From NCBI GenBank assembly GCA_030278955.1, contig JAOANR010000014.1, positions 39,507,453-39,571,452 on the forward strand: 64,000 nt of DNA, given 5' to 3'. The notes beneath the pieces are model-generated. The model saw only the letters and a list, made by a program, of their open reading frames with translations. It did not search any database and was not told where the DNA came from. This document shows, one piece after another, positions 33,076 through 44,509 of this stretch; positions within the stretch are counted from its first letter, which is position 1, and each line of letters starts with the position of its first letter. The stretch is from Hygrophila difformis (taxonomy: Eukaryota > Streptophyta > Magnoliopsida > Lamiales > Acanthaceae). The position numbers and the translations under genes are program-made.

Positions 33076-34074
33076 TCTGTCACGAAGCGCAAGGATTTGA
33101 TTGTAAGGATTTAATACAGTGTTGGAAGAATAATGATTTACTGAATCAAACGGTGTTGGTAGGAGTTGTTTTAGAGTTGATAATGTTCACTTGTTGGAAA
33201 ATCGATCGCCTTGGCGTAGGTTTATGCCGAGTTTTTTTTTTTTTTTTTTTTGTATATATATATATATAAGGAATTTTCGTACAGAGATAGGAGGTGAGAT
33301 AGTGCTTCTATTTCTCGGAAAGGAATAACTAGACAAAGGTAGATAGATGGCGTTGAGAAATCTTCAATCTCCTTAAGCCTCGTTGGTAGGGTCTTCCTCC
33401 GTCGGGCTTCGATCCTATCTATCATTTCTTCGTTCCGTTTGGTAAGTTTTTGAAGTTGGGTCTATAGGTTATTTATGCGTTCACAGTCAGCCGCTCTTAA
33501 GTTTCAGAAGGGTTGTAGGTCATCTTTAAGTTGAGCTATACGGCGTTTAGAGTATCGTATATTCTGTTGAGGGTCAATGTAGGCGTTCATCATTTTGATC
33601 ATTAAGTTCATCATGTCTTGGTTAGCCATCTAGCGCAAGAAAAGATCTAGGTTACAACATAACGCTTCTAGGTTCTCTAAGGTATAGAAATGCAATATGC
33701 ACATGTAGTGATGATCCCCCCTGATAAAAAAAAAATTTATGCATACATTTATTTATCCATGGGTTTTAAAAATAAATTTATTCCATGGATAGACTAAAAT
33801 AAGGACTAAAGGTTTGGGCCGCTATATTGGGCCGAAAGAAATAAATTATTTGGGCTTTTAATAAAAACAAGGTTATTGGGCCAAAATAATTTCTTGGGCT
33901 TCTAAAAAAAAAATTTTGGGCTAAAAATTTGGGCCTTAACTCCAAAATAAATAATTGGGATCTTTAAAATATATTACTAGTTTAGAAATGATAACTTTAA
34001 AAATAATAATACTTGAAAATAATAGTTTAAAAATATTCCGGGCTCTTTAAAATAGTAGTTTTAAAATATTCCGG
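33076..34074 (-). other. B2 leader between PBS array and gag
   Basis: Non-coding in element sense. It contains a T-run with TA repeats (about 33,231-33,268) and A/T-rich sequence. Nothing else recognised. Confidence 0.4.
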
Positions 34075-34275
34075 GCTCTGATACCAACTTTGGTATCAGA
34101 TATTTTCTTTAAAATAAATAGCTTTAAAATAGTCTGGGCTCTGATACCAACTTTGGTATCAGATATTTTCTTTAAAATAAATAGCTTTAAAATAGTCTGG
34201 GCCCTGATACCAACTTTGGTATCAGATATTTTCTTTAAAATAAATAGCTTTAAAATAGTCTGGGCTCTGATACCA
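34075..34275 (-). repeat. B2 tandem primer-binding-site array, 63-bp period
   Basis: The PBS complement gctctgatacca (TGGTATCAGAGC on the minus strand) occurs at 34,264-34,275 next to the 5' LTR. It recurs at 34,201 (one change), 34,138 and 34,075, exactly 63 bp apart. Each additional copy forms a palindrome GATACCAAAGTTGGTATC with the preceding unit. An open frame across the array arises only because 63 is a multiple of three. Confidence 0.9.
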
Positions 34276-34278
34276 CTC

Positions 34279-37200
34279 TGTAACACCCCGGTTTTGGCAA
34301 CCCAGGCCGGGATGCCACCGCCACACCTCCCTAGCAAGACACGGTTTCTCCGAGCTCACTAAAGAGATGCAAGGCTATGGTTTTCAGTATTTAAAATATT
34401 CAAACAGCCCATTCATATATAATTTAAAGATAATACATCAAAGTTGCAGCGGAATTTATAAGTTGTGCAGCGGAAATAATGTATAAGGGCCAACATGGCC
34501 AAAACACGGGTTAAACAGGCCCGTTCATGCAAGTCGTAATTTAATGCAGGGATTTAAAATAGAGATTTCCCCTAATGTTCCCATGTATGCATATGACGAT
34601 GCATATTCTTCGTACTCTGTAAGAAAAAGGAGATATATGGTTTGGGTCAGCAAAAACGCGCTGAGTAAGCTAACACATAGCATGGGTTAGGGGTTTCAAA
34701 GCCTTTAGTTAAATTTTATAAAAACATTTCTTGCTCAACAATGTTTAGTTTAGCCGGCAATCCGGCGGCCGCAGCCAATTTCATAAGTATCATGTCATTT
34801 TAATATATTTCCCGTTACGCCATCATCTCAACAATATATCATTTAGCCGGTGATCCGGCGGCCGCAGCCAATATCAAAAGTATCATTTAGCCGGTGATCC
34901 GGCGGCCTCAGCCAATTTCATAAGTATCATTTAGCCGGTGATCCGGCGGCCTCAGCCAATTTCAGAAATATCATTTCTCAAAATATTTTTCGTTTCTTTT
35001 ATAGTTCACCATTCACCAGGGCTCTTGTGACCGCAATCCTCATAATCAATATTTATAAATAACCATTCGCCAGGGCTCTTATGTCCACTAGCCGTTCGCT
35101 TGGGCTCTTATGTCCACAAGCCGTTTGGTCGACCATTCGCTAGGGCTCTTATGTCCACTAGCCGTTCGCTTGGGCTCTTATGTCCACAAGCCGTCTGGCC
35201 ATATTGATAATATCAAACTTGGTCATAAATTCCCCAATGTTTCTAAAGAATTCTTTTACAGAAAATGTTTTTATTTGGTGTAACGGGATTTTTCAAAAAT
35301 ATAGCTTTATCGTAATTCCAACGTCTCGATCGTTGTTTAAAAGATTTCAAAAATCGATCGATGTCACAGTTTGCGCCTTTTTGGTTTAAAAATCCATTTC
35401 TTAGGCGATTGATCTGAAATTTGTACAGCATCTCAAAAACATCCCAACGAACAACTTTCGTGTTTTAAGTTTTTCGGAAAAACGATGGGAAGCATGTCAA
35501 AAATCGAGTTTTCGACTCAAACAAAAAGCTGTCAGGATTCAGGTTTGACACCTTTCAAAGATTTGACTTTTTGACATATCAAATGGACTTCAAAAATTCT
35601 GAAATTATACAGGCACATCCTAGACTTGATTTCCAACAACTTTCGTTTAGAACTCAAAGATTAGTTCGGGCTAGAAGTGATAGGAATAAGCTCCTCAAGA
35701 TCGGTTATGAAATCTGTCATCCTTTGAAAATTCTTAAAAACGCAGAATATGTCCGACACGATTTGGGGTATCAAAACTCGATGAAAATCTCTAAAATTTT
35801 TACACAATATAGCTTAAGATCTTTGGATCAAAATCTTAGTTTTGAGTTTTCAGGTTTGAACACTCGAAGTAAGAGTTTTGCTCGTCGAGTTTGATTAAGA
35901 AATCTGTCAAGGTTCTTGACATCGGTTCTTACGCAGATCGGATCGGCTCGAGTTCGGAGGTTCAAATCTCAACGAAAAATTCTAAAAACTTGCAGAAATG
36001 TTCTAAACTCATAGATCTACAACTTTCATGTTCAACACCAATCCTAGATCGGCCTAGATCCATGGTCAAAATAACCAACAAGATTGAGAGTGAAATCTGC
36101 CAAAGTTCTAAGATTCAGATTTAATACTCTTCGGTTTTGGGTTGGTTTCAGGTTTCAAAACATCATGAAAAATTCCAAAATTTTTACAGAAGCTAAACCA
36201 AAGTCTTAGGAACACTTTTCATGTTTTGAGTTTTATTGTTTGAGCAGCTTTAGAGGTTCGAAAAATTCATACGAAAACGCTGCGTTGAGGGTTTCTCTTG
36301 TTGACAGATTTTTATTAATTTTCTTGAGTTGAATCTCTATGTTTGGTTGCATTTTAAGTCACCCAAAACCATAGTAAGGTTAACTTACAGTGGGGATGAT
36401 GTCTAGGAAGTCACGGGTCGTCCGGAATCCACGGGATGTCACGAACGAATCTCTTCCACCCGATTTATTCTTCCCTTGGCTCCGATTTGTGTTTGAATAC
36501 GAAGATTCGTAAGTTAGGATGATGTTTATGATCTTAAAACCATATGGAAACTTGATTAACATCTTACCAACAATCCAAAGCCTGCAATCCTTGATCTACA
36601 CACTTCCTTGGTTGGATTTGGTTGCCGGAAACTCGTCGGAAAGTCGCCGGAAGTTCGTCGGAAGAGTGTTTGGCTTTTGGGAGAGTTTTTGGAGAGTTTG
36701 GGGTGAATGATTGATGAAATGGCTGACAAATGGGGATAGGATTGATTACATAACGTCCAAAAAGATGCCACACCCGTGATAGATCGAGATTCCTCCCTTG
36801 GGTCCCGAAAATTGGCGAGAAAGTCGCCAAAACGCGACAAACGCAGCTGCTGCTGCTATGGCGCGCAGTTGGCGCGCTATTCATGGAAAAACCGCGCGGG
36901 GTGCGCGCCGGCCCCGGCTGGGCTGCGGTCCGTGCCGGGCCGTGCGATCCGTCGGGCCTTTTCTCCTCTCTTTCGGACTTCTATCCTCCTACGTTTTCGG
37001 CCTCGATTTTTCGGGTCATTCTCGGGTCATAAATCCTTATCTTAAGTTTATCTTGACTCAAATGAATTTCATGTTAAAATCTTAAGTCCGTCGGTCTCGG
37101 TTTTGTCGGCTTTCAATTCGTCGTCTTTTGATTCCCGTGTAATAACTTGTATCATTAAATTTTTTTCCGACTTCACGGGTTCTTGGAATTAAAAATTCTT

Positions 37201-37421
37201 TTCCTTATTAAATTTAATTCCAATTATCTTGACTCAATTCATGGAATGTCTTCGGGCTTCCTTTCCCTCTTTTATTCCATTTTGAATTTAAATCTATCGG
37301 CGTTTCATTTCCGAGTAATAATTTATCGTGATAAATTATTTTCTTCTTCTCGGAAATATTTCAGCATTGATCGGAACAAATTTTATTCATTTGGACATTG
37401 ATAAAAATCTGGGGTATTACA
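34279..37421 (-). repeat. B2 5' LTR
   Basis: 3143 bp, near-identical to 28,774-31,916. The hairpin arrays recur at about 34,753-35,205. Confidence 0.9.
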
Positions 37422-37426
37422 GAGAG
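37422..37426. repeat. B2 target-site duplication, right (gagag)
   Basis: Matches 28,769-28,773. Confidence 0.85.
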
Positions 37427-37486
37427 TCTACTTGAAATAGCATCGGAATTGGTTCCCATTTTCTGGGATATCAACTACTCATTCCT

Positions 37487-37499
37487 TATATATATATAA
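37487..37499 (+). promoter_or_regulatory. TATA box in the giant element 3' LTR
   Basis: tatatatatataa in a non-coding context. Its position is consistent with the U3/R border of an LTR of about 2.4 kb. Confidence 0.5.
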
Positions 37500-38520
37500 C
37501 CCCTATTCTATAAGTAGGAGTTGAATAATCTCGCTGCAGTCTTTCAGATTATACTGCGAGGGATTCAGTTCTTTGTATAAACTAAATCTGAGGAACGTTC
37601 TTTGAACAATAGCTCCCTCCATGCTGTACAGATATAGCGCGCGGAAAATTGGAATGTTCATAGTTTGAAACCCAAAATAGTTACTGCGAGCTATTTTGGA
37701 CACTTATTTTGCAGAATTATTTCTCAAATCTGTTTCATAGGAAAGTAATTTCCTAATTCTGTCTAGTTTCCAATCTATATTTTGGAAACACCCTAGCATT
37801 TTGCTTAAGAGGATTCAGAACCCTCATCGTTTCTTTATACATATATTACTACTTATATATAGGATATTTTGGGATATTTCTCAGACTATGTGAAGTACTA
37901 CTACTTCTAAATATAAATTTACATTTCATACATGAAATCCATAGAATTACTATCACTGATGCATTGAGGAAGAAGATGATATAAGTTTTCTCAGAACATC
38001 TTCCACTCAGGATGATTGAGAACAAACCTGTTCGTAAGTTGGATATCTAGTACCTGTCGTTTAAAAGGGAAAGATGTTTCAAAATCCATCTTTAGTCTTA
38101 TAAATTAATGAGAATTAGGAAGAGTTAGCTTCCAGGGTTCATAGCTTTATGATGATCAAATCATATGCTGTGGGTAGGAGGCTAAGCAACTTACTAAATT
38201 TCATTAATCCTAAGTTAGGTCATGGGTATTTAGAATTATTTACAGAGAATGCCTACGCTAATGCCTCTATATGAATCTGAATAGTTCAGATAAGTCAAGG
38301 ATTTTGATTAGCAATTTTATCTTGATATACTTACAGAATTATTATTTCTTATAAATACTTGAAGGAATTACTCTGAGAAGTTAAGGCTTGTATAACCAAT
38401 GGATGATAGATTTAAATATCTGTTTTCTTATTTCTTGTAGATGACATCCATTATAGGGTTATGGGACTCTTATCTCATCTCAAAGTAATGAAGAGAATAA
38501 CTTCAAGTTCAGATGAATGT

Positions 38521-38525
38521 ATGAT
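38521..38525. repeat. D target-site duplication, left (atgat)
   Basis: Matches 47,325-47,329. Confidence 0.85.
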
Positions 38526-41500
38526 TGTAACACCCGAGAAATTTAATTCATGCTCAAAGGAATGGAATTAATTTCTCAAAATTAAGGAAGACGTTTATCC
38601 TTGAGGAGGGTAAATGGAAATACCCCAACAATAAAGTTGAATCAAAAAGTTAAAGTGCGGGTACAACTTCGGGGACGAAGTTGATTCTTAAGGGGGTAGA
38701 CTGTAATACCCGGGATTTTTATAGCGCTCAACAAATAAAATAGATTTATTTCCGAGAAGGAAATATTTTATCACAATAAATTATTGCTCGGCAACGAAAC
38801 GCCGATAAATTCAAAAATTCAAAATGAAATAAAAGAGGAAAAGGAAGCCCGAAGACATTCTAGGAATCGAGTCAAAAGAATTGGAATTAAAAAGATAGAA
38901 AAAAATTTTAATTCCAAGAACCCGCGAAGTCGGAAACGATTTAAATAAATAAATTGGAGTTAAAAGTTGACAAATTAGAAGACAAAGAATCCAAACGCGA
39001 CAGACTCAAGATTTTGAATACGGGATTAATTCGAGACGAGATAAATTTAAGATAAGAATTTATAATCCGAGAATGACCCGAAAAATCGAGCCCGAAAATG
39101 TAGAAGGATAGAAGTCCGAAAGAGAGGAGGAAAGGACCCGACGAATCGCACGACCCGGTCCGGACGGACCGCGGTCCAGACTGGAGCCGTGCGGACTCCG
39201 CGCGGTGTTTGGCTAAACACCTCGCCAGCCACAAAGCAGCTGCCCTTGCGCGATCTCAGCGATCTTATTGCCAAAATTTCGACCCCAACTAAGGAAACTC
39301 GATCCCAGTCGGGGGAAATGCAATTAGGTCGACCTATGACTGCTCTCCCACCCCATTATCAGAATTTAAAACCTTTTGTTCATCCCAAACTCTCCCGAAA
39401 CCAAAAACACAAGCTCCGACCTTCCGACGACTCCTCCGGCGACTTTTCGGCGACCAAAATCGATCGAGGGAGTGTGTAAATCAAGGATCTCAGGCTTTGG
39501 ATTAGTGGTAAGATGAGAATCAGATTTCCTATTCTTTTTAAGATCCTAAACATCATCCTAACTTTTTGTTTTCGTTCTTGTAATCATAAATCGGGACCGG
39601 TGAGTGGAGATCGGTGGAAAATACCCGCTCGTCGCGACCCTAGACAACCCGAGAGAGCACTGTGACGATCTTAAACTCTAACACTGTAAGTTTGTTCCTT
39701 GCGTATCAATTTTGGGTGACTAAAATCGAACGAATCAATGGATCTAAAACAAAAACGTAAAAATCGGACTAAGAAACCCCAATCCGCGCATTTTCTGAAA
39801 TCTAGTAAAAACTCCTATTTCGAGAATCCGAAACGAAAAACTCCGAACTTAAGAATTATTCCTAATGTCGTGATCTAAGTTGTGTCAAAATTTCAAGAAT
39901 TTTCATCAAGTTTTGATACTCGAAATTTCGCCGAGAAGATTCTGCGTTTTTAAATATTTTCGAAAATCCTGACAACTTTCATATGCAAACTTCATGTGGA
40001 TTTTTCTCTCACTTTCGGTCGAAACCAATCTTTGATGTAAACATAAAAGTTGTAGATATTTGTCTCAAGATTATGTCCGTAAAATTTCGTGAACTTTCGT
40101 TAATGTTTGAATCTTCAAATTATTCCGAACAGCCTGTGTTTTCGAAAAGAAAACCTTGACAGATTTTTATCCGAACTTGATGAGCGTTTTCGAATTGATC
40201 CAGTCAGTTTTGAAACTCATGATACAAACAAAATTTGTAGGAAAATGTGTCTAGTTTATCCCTGAAAATTTCATAACTTTTGAACTACGTTTGATATGCC
40301 AAAAATTCGTCAAAAGTTGAATCCTCAAATCTGAAATACTGACAGCTTCCCTATTCGAACATGATCCGAATATTCATCACTGATCCGATAGGAATTAAAC
40401 TTCAAGTCCTAAATAAAAGTTGTAGATAATTGCCTCAAGGATGTGTGGTTAAAATTTCGTGAGTTTTCGTTAACGTTTGGACCTTCAAAAGACGATCTGA
40501 ACAGCCTGCGCTTCCAGTAAGAAATCCGACAGATTTTCTATCCGAACTTAATGCATGAATCTGATTTAGTCCGGAATGTTTTCGGACATATTGCCTCTAA
40601 TAAAACTTGCTCATTTTTGTGTCGTATACGCGCCTGTAAAATTTCATAATTTTTAGAGATCGTTTACTTGGTCAAAAATGTGGTTTAAAAACAGTGCGCT
40701 GTTACCGGGAAGTGGACAGATTTTGAGTTTTGAAAAGATTGCGAAAGTCGACTTGTTTCCTTAGCTAGTTTCGACAAACTTAAAACATGAAAGTTGTTCG
40801 TAAAGATGTGTTTAAGCTTCTGCTTAAATTTCAGAACTTTTGACTTTGAAATGAATTTTTAAATTAAAAAGGCGTAACATGTGACGAATTGGATTTTTCG
40901 AACTTGAGAAAAACTCGAACTATGAAATGCGATGTTGAATCTTTTTATATGACAAAACATAAACTTTCGAAAAATCCCGTTCACTAGGCTGAGCCGATCT
41001 TCATACAACTATCTTTGAGACTGCCTCGTTAGTGGTCTCCCTACTATCTGAGATTGCCTCGTTAGTGACCTCCTTACTATGTCAAAACGGCAGTTGTGCA
41101 CATGGCCTGCCAAATCGGCAGTGAGAAATACACGGCCTGCCCGAGTGTCAGTGAAACCGCTTGAAAAGCCTGTCAAACGACAGTTGATATACACGCCTGT
41201 CAAATTGACAGTAGATATACACGGCTTGCCAAAATGGCAATCGATACACACGACTTGCCGGAATGGCAATCGAGATACATGGCTAGCCAAAACAGTAGTC
41301 AACACTGATATCGCTGCGGCCGCCGGCTCACCGGCTAACTTATTATGATTATTGAGATTACCTCGTTGGTGATCTCCCCTGTGTGGTGTCCTCTTCTTAC
41401 TTATCGGGATAATATTAAAAGACCCGTGTGTGTTATTTATTTAAAGCTTTATTTATTTACCACGCTTTTAAATTACGCTTTTTAATTATGCCTTTAAATT

Positions 41501-42029
41501 TTGTATTCTAATCTCAAATAATTAATTATGCTTTTCCGCGGTAAGTTAAATTATGAATTTTTAATATTTCAATTAAGCCTGAGTAAAAGTAAAATTTTTA
41601 AATTAATTAAATAATTTTTTTAAAAACCCCTTTATTGTTATGTTAGGGATTAACTTACTCAGTATTTTATATACTGATAAACCCGTTGTTTATTTTTCTA
41701 TTACAGAGTACGGAGCATGATCATGCATCGGGGGATCACTTTGGACAATTAGTTATTTATTTTACATGACTTGCATACGGGCTTGTTAACCCGATTTTTG
41801 GCCATGTCGGCCCTATCTTTAAATTTTCGCTGCAAATTTATTATCATAATTATTACATGTGTGGATGATGTTATATTATTATTTTAAGCAATTCCGAACT
41901 TGATTTTAAAACTTTTTTTTTTAAAACCCACAGCCTTGCATCTCTTTAGTAAGCTCGGAGAATTCGTGTCTTGCTAGGGAGGTGTGACGGTGGCATCCCG
42001 GCCTGGGTTATCAAATCCGGGGTGTTACA
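38526..42029 (+). repeat. D 5' LTR
   Basis: 3504 bp, TGTAACACCCG ... GGTGTTACA. At 38,665-38,702 it contains an internal hairpin (AACTTCGGGGACGAAGTT), a purine tract and TGTAATACCCGGG. A GC-rich hairpin lies at about 39,200-39,225, a hairpin array at about 41,076-41,305, and a conserved U5 block at about 41,935-42,010. Confidence 0.9.
41076..41305 (+). repeat. D LTR hairpin array, about 8 units of about 29 bp (left LTR)
   Basis: Units start near 41,076, 41,105, 41,135, 41,168, 41,195, 41,224, 41,253 and 41,282. Each holds a short stem such as CTGTC-aaat-tGACAG or TTGCC-aaaa-tGGCAA followed by a spacer like tgatatacacg. Stem bases co-vary between units (CTGTC/GACAG against TTGCC/GGCAA), so the hairpin is better conserved than the sequence. 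Confidence 0.85.
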
Positions 42030-42032
42030 GAG

Positions 42033-42044
42033 TGGTATCAGAGC
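42033..42044 (+). promoter_or_regulatory. D primer binding site (initiator Met tRNA)
   Basis: TGGTATCAGAGC lies three bases after the 5' LTR. Confidence 0.9.
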
Positions 42045-42492
42045 CCGGAAAGTTTTTAAATATTATTATTATTATTATTCGTGGCCCAATATAGAGGCCC
42101 AAAATTTTAACTACTATTATTATTATTTTAAATTTTTATATTATTTCCATGGGCTATATTTTTATTTTAAAACCAATGGAAAATAAATATAAACACGCAT
42201 ATGCATAAAAAAAATTTTCGGAGGGGGGAAATGCATTCACATACATACACACTTGAACATTGCGCTAACCCTTTTATATGTGATAAGTAACATTCCTATT
42301 TTAAAGCTTGACATGACATCGACTTAGAAGCACCAACTGGAGACTAACCTTCCTTTAGTCTTAGATGATGATCAAGAACACTTAGCGTGCTCATATCTAT
42401 TATCTCTTCTTGCCATCCCTATCACTTAGACTTTCATGAATCTAACGTGCCTTAGATTAGAAGCTCATCTTCACGTACTTTTATAACAGAGA
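42045..42492 (+). other. D leader between PBS and gag
   Basis: AT-rich, with a TAT/ATT microsatellite-like stretch (about 42,058-42,130). No gene. Confidence 0.45.
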
Positions 42493-43521
42493 ATGGCATC
42501 TAGGGGAAGACCAAGGAATATAATCCCAAACAACACTGACTCTGATCTCCCCAACATGCCAAACAACAATGAGATTCCTCAGAATATGGATGCGCGTCTA
42601 AGGAAGGTTGAGGAAGTTCTCGTAGTATTAGGAAATGTTGAAGTGCAACGTGCACAAGCGGGTGTACCACCACCGGTAACCCGAGTCAACTACTTAGCCT
42701 TGGTAAACCCTTACCAACCACCCCACTACGCCGGCGAAGAGGGCCCGGCTCAGCTAGAGGAATGGATACGGACGTTCGATAAGCTGTTGAACACCATAAA
42801 GTGTCCCGACGGGGAAAAGGTTCACGTAGCCTCATGCTACTTAGGAGGCGAGGTGGATGATTGGTGGCGAGCCACCCAAGGGAAACTGGCGGAGTACGAC
42901 GAGCCCTACGCATGGTCAGAATTCACGGATCTGCTTAGGAATCATTTTTATCCCATGAACACGAAGGCTGCTATGTACGAGGAATTTCTGACACTGAGGC
43001 AAGGAGGAAAAACGGTCCAAGAATACTATAACCGTTTCAAGGAGTTGGTGCGGTTCGCGCCGAGACTGGTGCCAACTGATGTAGAGAAGGCACAAAAGTT
43101 CGAGATGGGACTGAACCTATCTATTAGAGAGGTGATCACGGGTGAGCACTACCCTGACCTACAAGTTGTGTATGATCGTGCAGTAGCGGTTGCATGAGTT
43201 CAAGGACTGAAACGGAAACCGGTAGGTGGGACTAACCAAGGATCACAAGGAGGATATAAGAGGAATAAGGACCATGTCCGTAGAAACTCGAACCAACCAC
43301 ATCAAAACGACAATGGACGAAACAAGGGGATAGTCTTCAACCGTGGTGACTATGCGCCACCATGTCCAAAGTGTGGTAAAACACATTTTGCGAGAGGATG
43401 CCCTCAGCCTGGAGCATGCCTTCGGTGCGGTCGACATGGTGATCGGCTGCGTGACTGCCGGACGCGAATAGAAAACATAAACAGGAGAGAGGACGTGACC
43501 ACTCGGCCCAAGCAACCGTAA
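42493..43521 (+). pseudogene. gag: D Gag (one nonsense codon, one broken zinc knuckle)
   Basis: The start MASRGRPRNIIPNN is followed by the Ty3/Gypsy capsid-like core (LVNPYQPPHYAGEEGPAQLE, CYLGGEVDDWW, FYPMNTKAAMYEEF, VQEYYNRFKELVRF) over about residues 75-230. A TGA at 43,195-43,197 interrupts it; the E element shows Arg at this place (CGA), so C-to-T deamination fits. The frame then stays open to TAA at 43,519-43,521 with two knuckles, CPKCGKTHFARGC (intact) and CLRCGRHGDRLRDC (His replaced by Asp). The second knuckle pair seen in B2 and E is missing. Confidence 0.85.
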
Positions 43522-43596
43522 GAAGTTTCCAAGCATCGATAACTGCATTTATTTTTGAGTTCGATTCGACGAATTGTATCCAATAAAAAATAAACA

Positions 43597-43675
43597 AATT
43601 CAGATTGTTTTGAACTACGTGATGACTTGATCCCTTCACGGGGAACGTAGGCAACTTGGAAATTTCAATTCTGAG
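43597..43675 (+). other. Conserved non-coding module between gag and PPT (D)
   Basis: ttttgaactacgtgatg ... cttgatcccttcac ... gaacgtaggcaactt. The same block is in E (about 62,668-62,740) and in B2 (about 32,085-32,150, minus). It holds an inverted ctacgt/acgtag pair about 25-30 nt apart. Function unknown. Confidence 0.7.
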
Positions 43676-43760
43676 TTGAGTCAAATAATAACAAACAACA
43701 ACACACAATAATACAATCACGCAACCAAACAATGTCCGAGCTCGCGAGGAGCTAACGCCC

Positions 43761-43798
43761 AACTTCGAGGACGAAGTTAATTCCTAAGGGGGAGAGGA
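43761..43798 (+). promoter_or_regulatory. D hairpin and PPT, used copy
   Basis: AACTTCGAGGACGAAGTT (43,761-43,778) is followed by cctaagggggagagga, directly before the 3' LTR at 43,799. Confidence 0.85.
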
Positions 43799-43937
43799 TG
43801 TAACACCCAAGAAATTTAATTCATGTTCAAAGGAATGGAATTAATTTCTCAAAATTAAGGAAGACGTTTATCCTTGAGGAGGGTAAATGGAAATACCCCA
43901 ACAATAAAGTTGAATCAAAAAGTTAAAGTGCGGGTAC

Positions 43938-43987
43938 AACTTCGGGGACGAAGTTGATTCTTAAGGGGGTAGACTGTAATACCCGGG
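43938..43987 (+). promoter_or_regulatory. D second hairpin-PPT-LTR-start cassette, inside the LTR
   Basis: AACTTCGGGGACGAAGTT, cttaagggggtagac and TGTAATACCCGGG lie in that order, 176 bp inside the LTR. The 5' LTR has the same set with its TGTAATACCC at 38,702. Confidence 0.85.
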
Positions 43988-44483
43988 ATTTTTATAGCGC
44001 TCAACAAATAAAATAAATTTATTTCCGAGAAGGAAATATTTTATCACAATAAATTATTGCTTGGCAATGAAACGCCGATAAATTCAAAAATTCAAAATGA
44101 AATAAAAGAGGGAAAGGAAGCCCGAAGACATTCCAGGAATCGAGTCAAAAGAATTGGAATTAAATTCAAGATAGAAAAGAATTTTAATTCCAAGAACCCG
44201 CGAAGTCGGAAACGATTTAAATAAATAAATTATTACACGGGAGTTAAAAGACGACGAATTAGAAGACGAAGAATCCAAACGCGACAGACTCAAGATTTTG
44301 AATACGGGATTAATTCGAGACGAGATAAATTTAAGATAAGACTTTATAATCCGAGAATGACCCGAAAAATCGAGCCCGAAAATGTAGAAGGATAGAAGTC
44401 CGAAAGAGAGGAGGAAAGAACCCAACGAATTGCACGACCCGGTCTGGACGGACCGCGGTCCAGACCGGAGCCGCGCGGTCTCC

Positions 44484-44509
44484 GCGCGGTGTTTGGCTAA
44501 ACACCGCGC
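44484..44509. repeat. GC-rich perfect hairpin in the D U3 region
   Basis: gcgcggtgttt / aaacaccgcgc with loop ggct. It lies about 95 bp after the conserved block ggatagaagtccgaaag, which is shared with E and B2. The 5' LTR copy (about 39,200-39,225) has one mismatch in the stem. Confidence 0.8.

Larger units (their letters stand above)
28774..37421 (-). mobile_element. Element B2: gag-only LTR retrotransposon (TR-GAG-like), minus strand
   Basis: Two 3143-bp LTRs of equal length and near-identical sequence flank a 2362-bp internal region and are bounded by a 5-bp duplication. The internal region holds a shortened gag (minus strand), four tandem primer binding sites next to the 5' LTR, and two hairpin-PPT cassettes next to the 3' LTR. 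No pol is present. The LTRs are larger than the internal region. It lies in the 3' LTR of the giant element and is recent by LTR identity. Confidence 0.9.
37427..38525 (+). repeat. Giant element 3' LTR, piece 2 (with promoter)
   Basis: Continues from 28,773 across B2 and ends at the target site of D. It carries a TATA-rich core promoter at 37,487-37,499. About 35 bp downstream is a hairpin-forming segment (ctcgctgcag ... ctgcgag). No coding frame is seen. Confidence 0.55.

Noticed and set aside
34047..34362. Repetitive open frames of 90-96 codons on both strands
   Set aside because: They arise from the 63-bp PBS array, whose period is a multiple of three.
38526..38702. A separate small insertion at the start of the D LTRs
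   Set aside because: The 176-bp segment is present at the same place in both LTRs and begins right after the target duplication, so it belongs to the LTR; alternative PPT use explains it better.
41076..41305. CRISPR-like array of palindromic repeats
   Set aside because: Repeats of about 29 bp are degenerate, have no distinct spacers, and are copied in both LTRs of element D.
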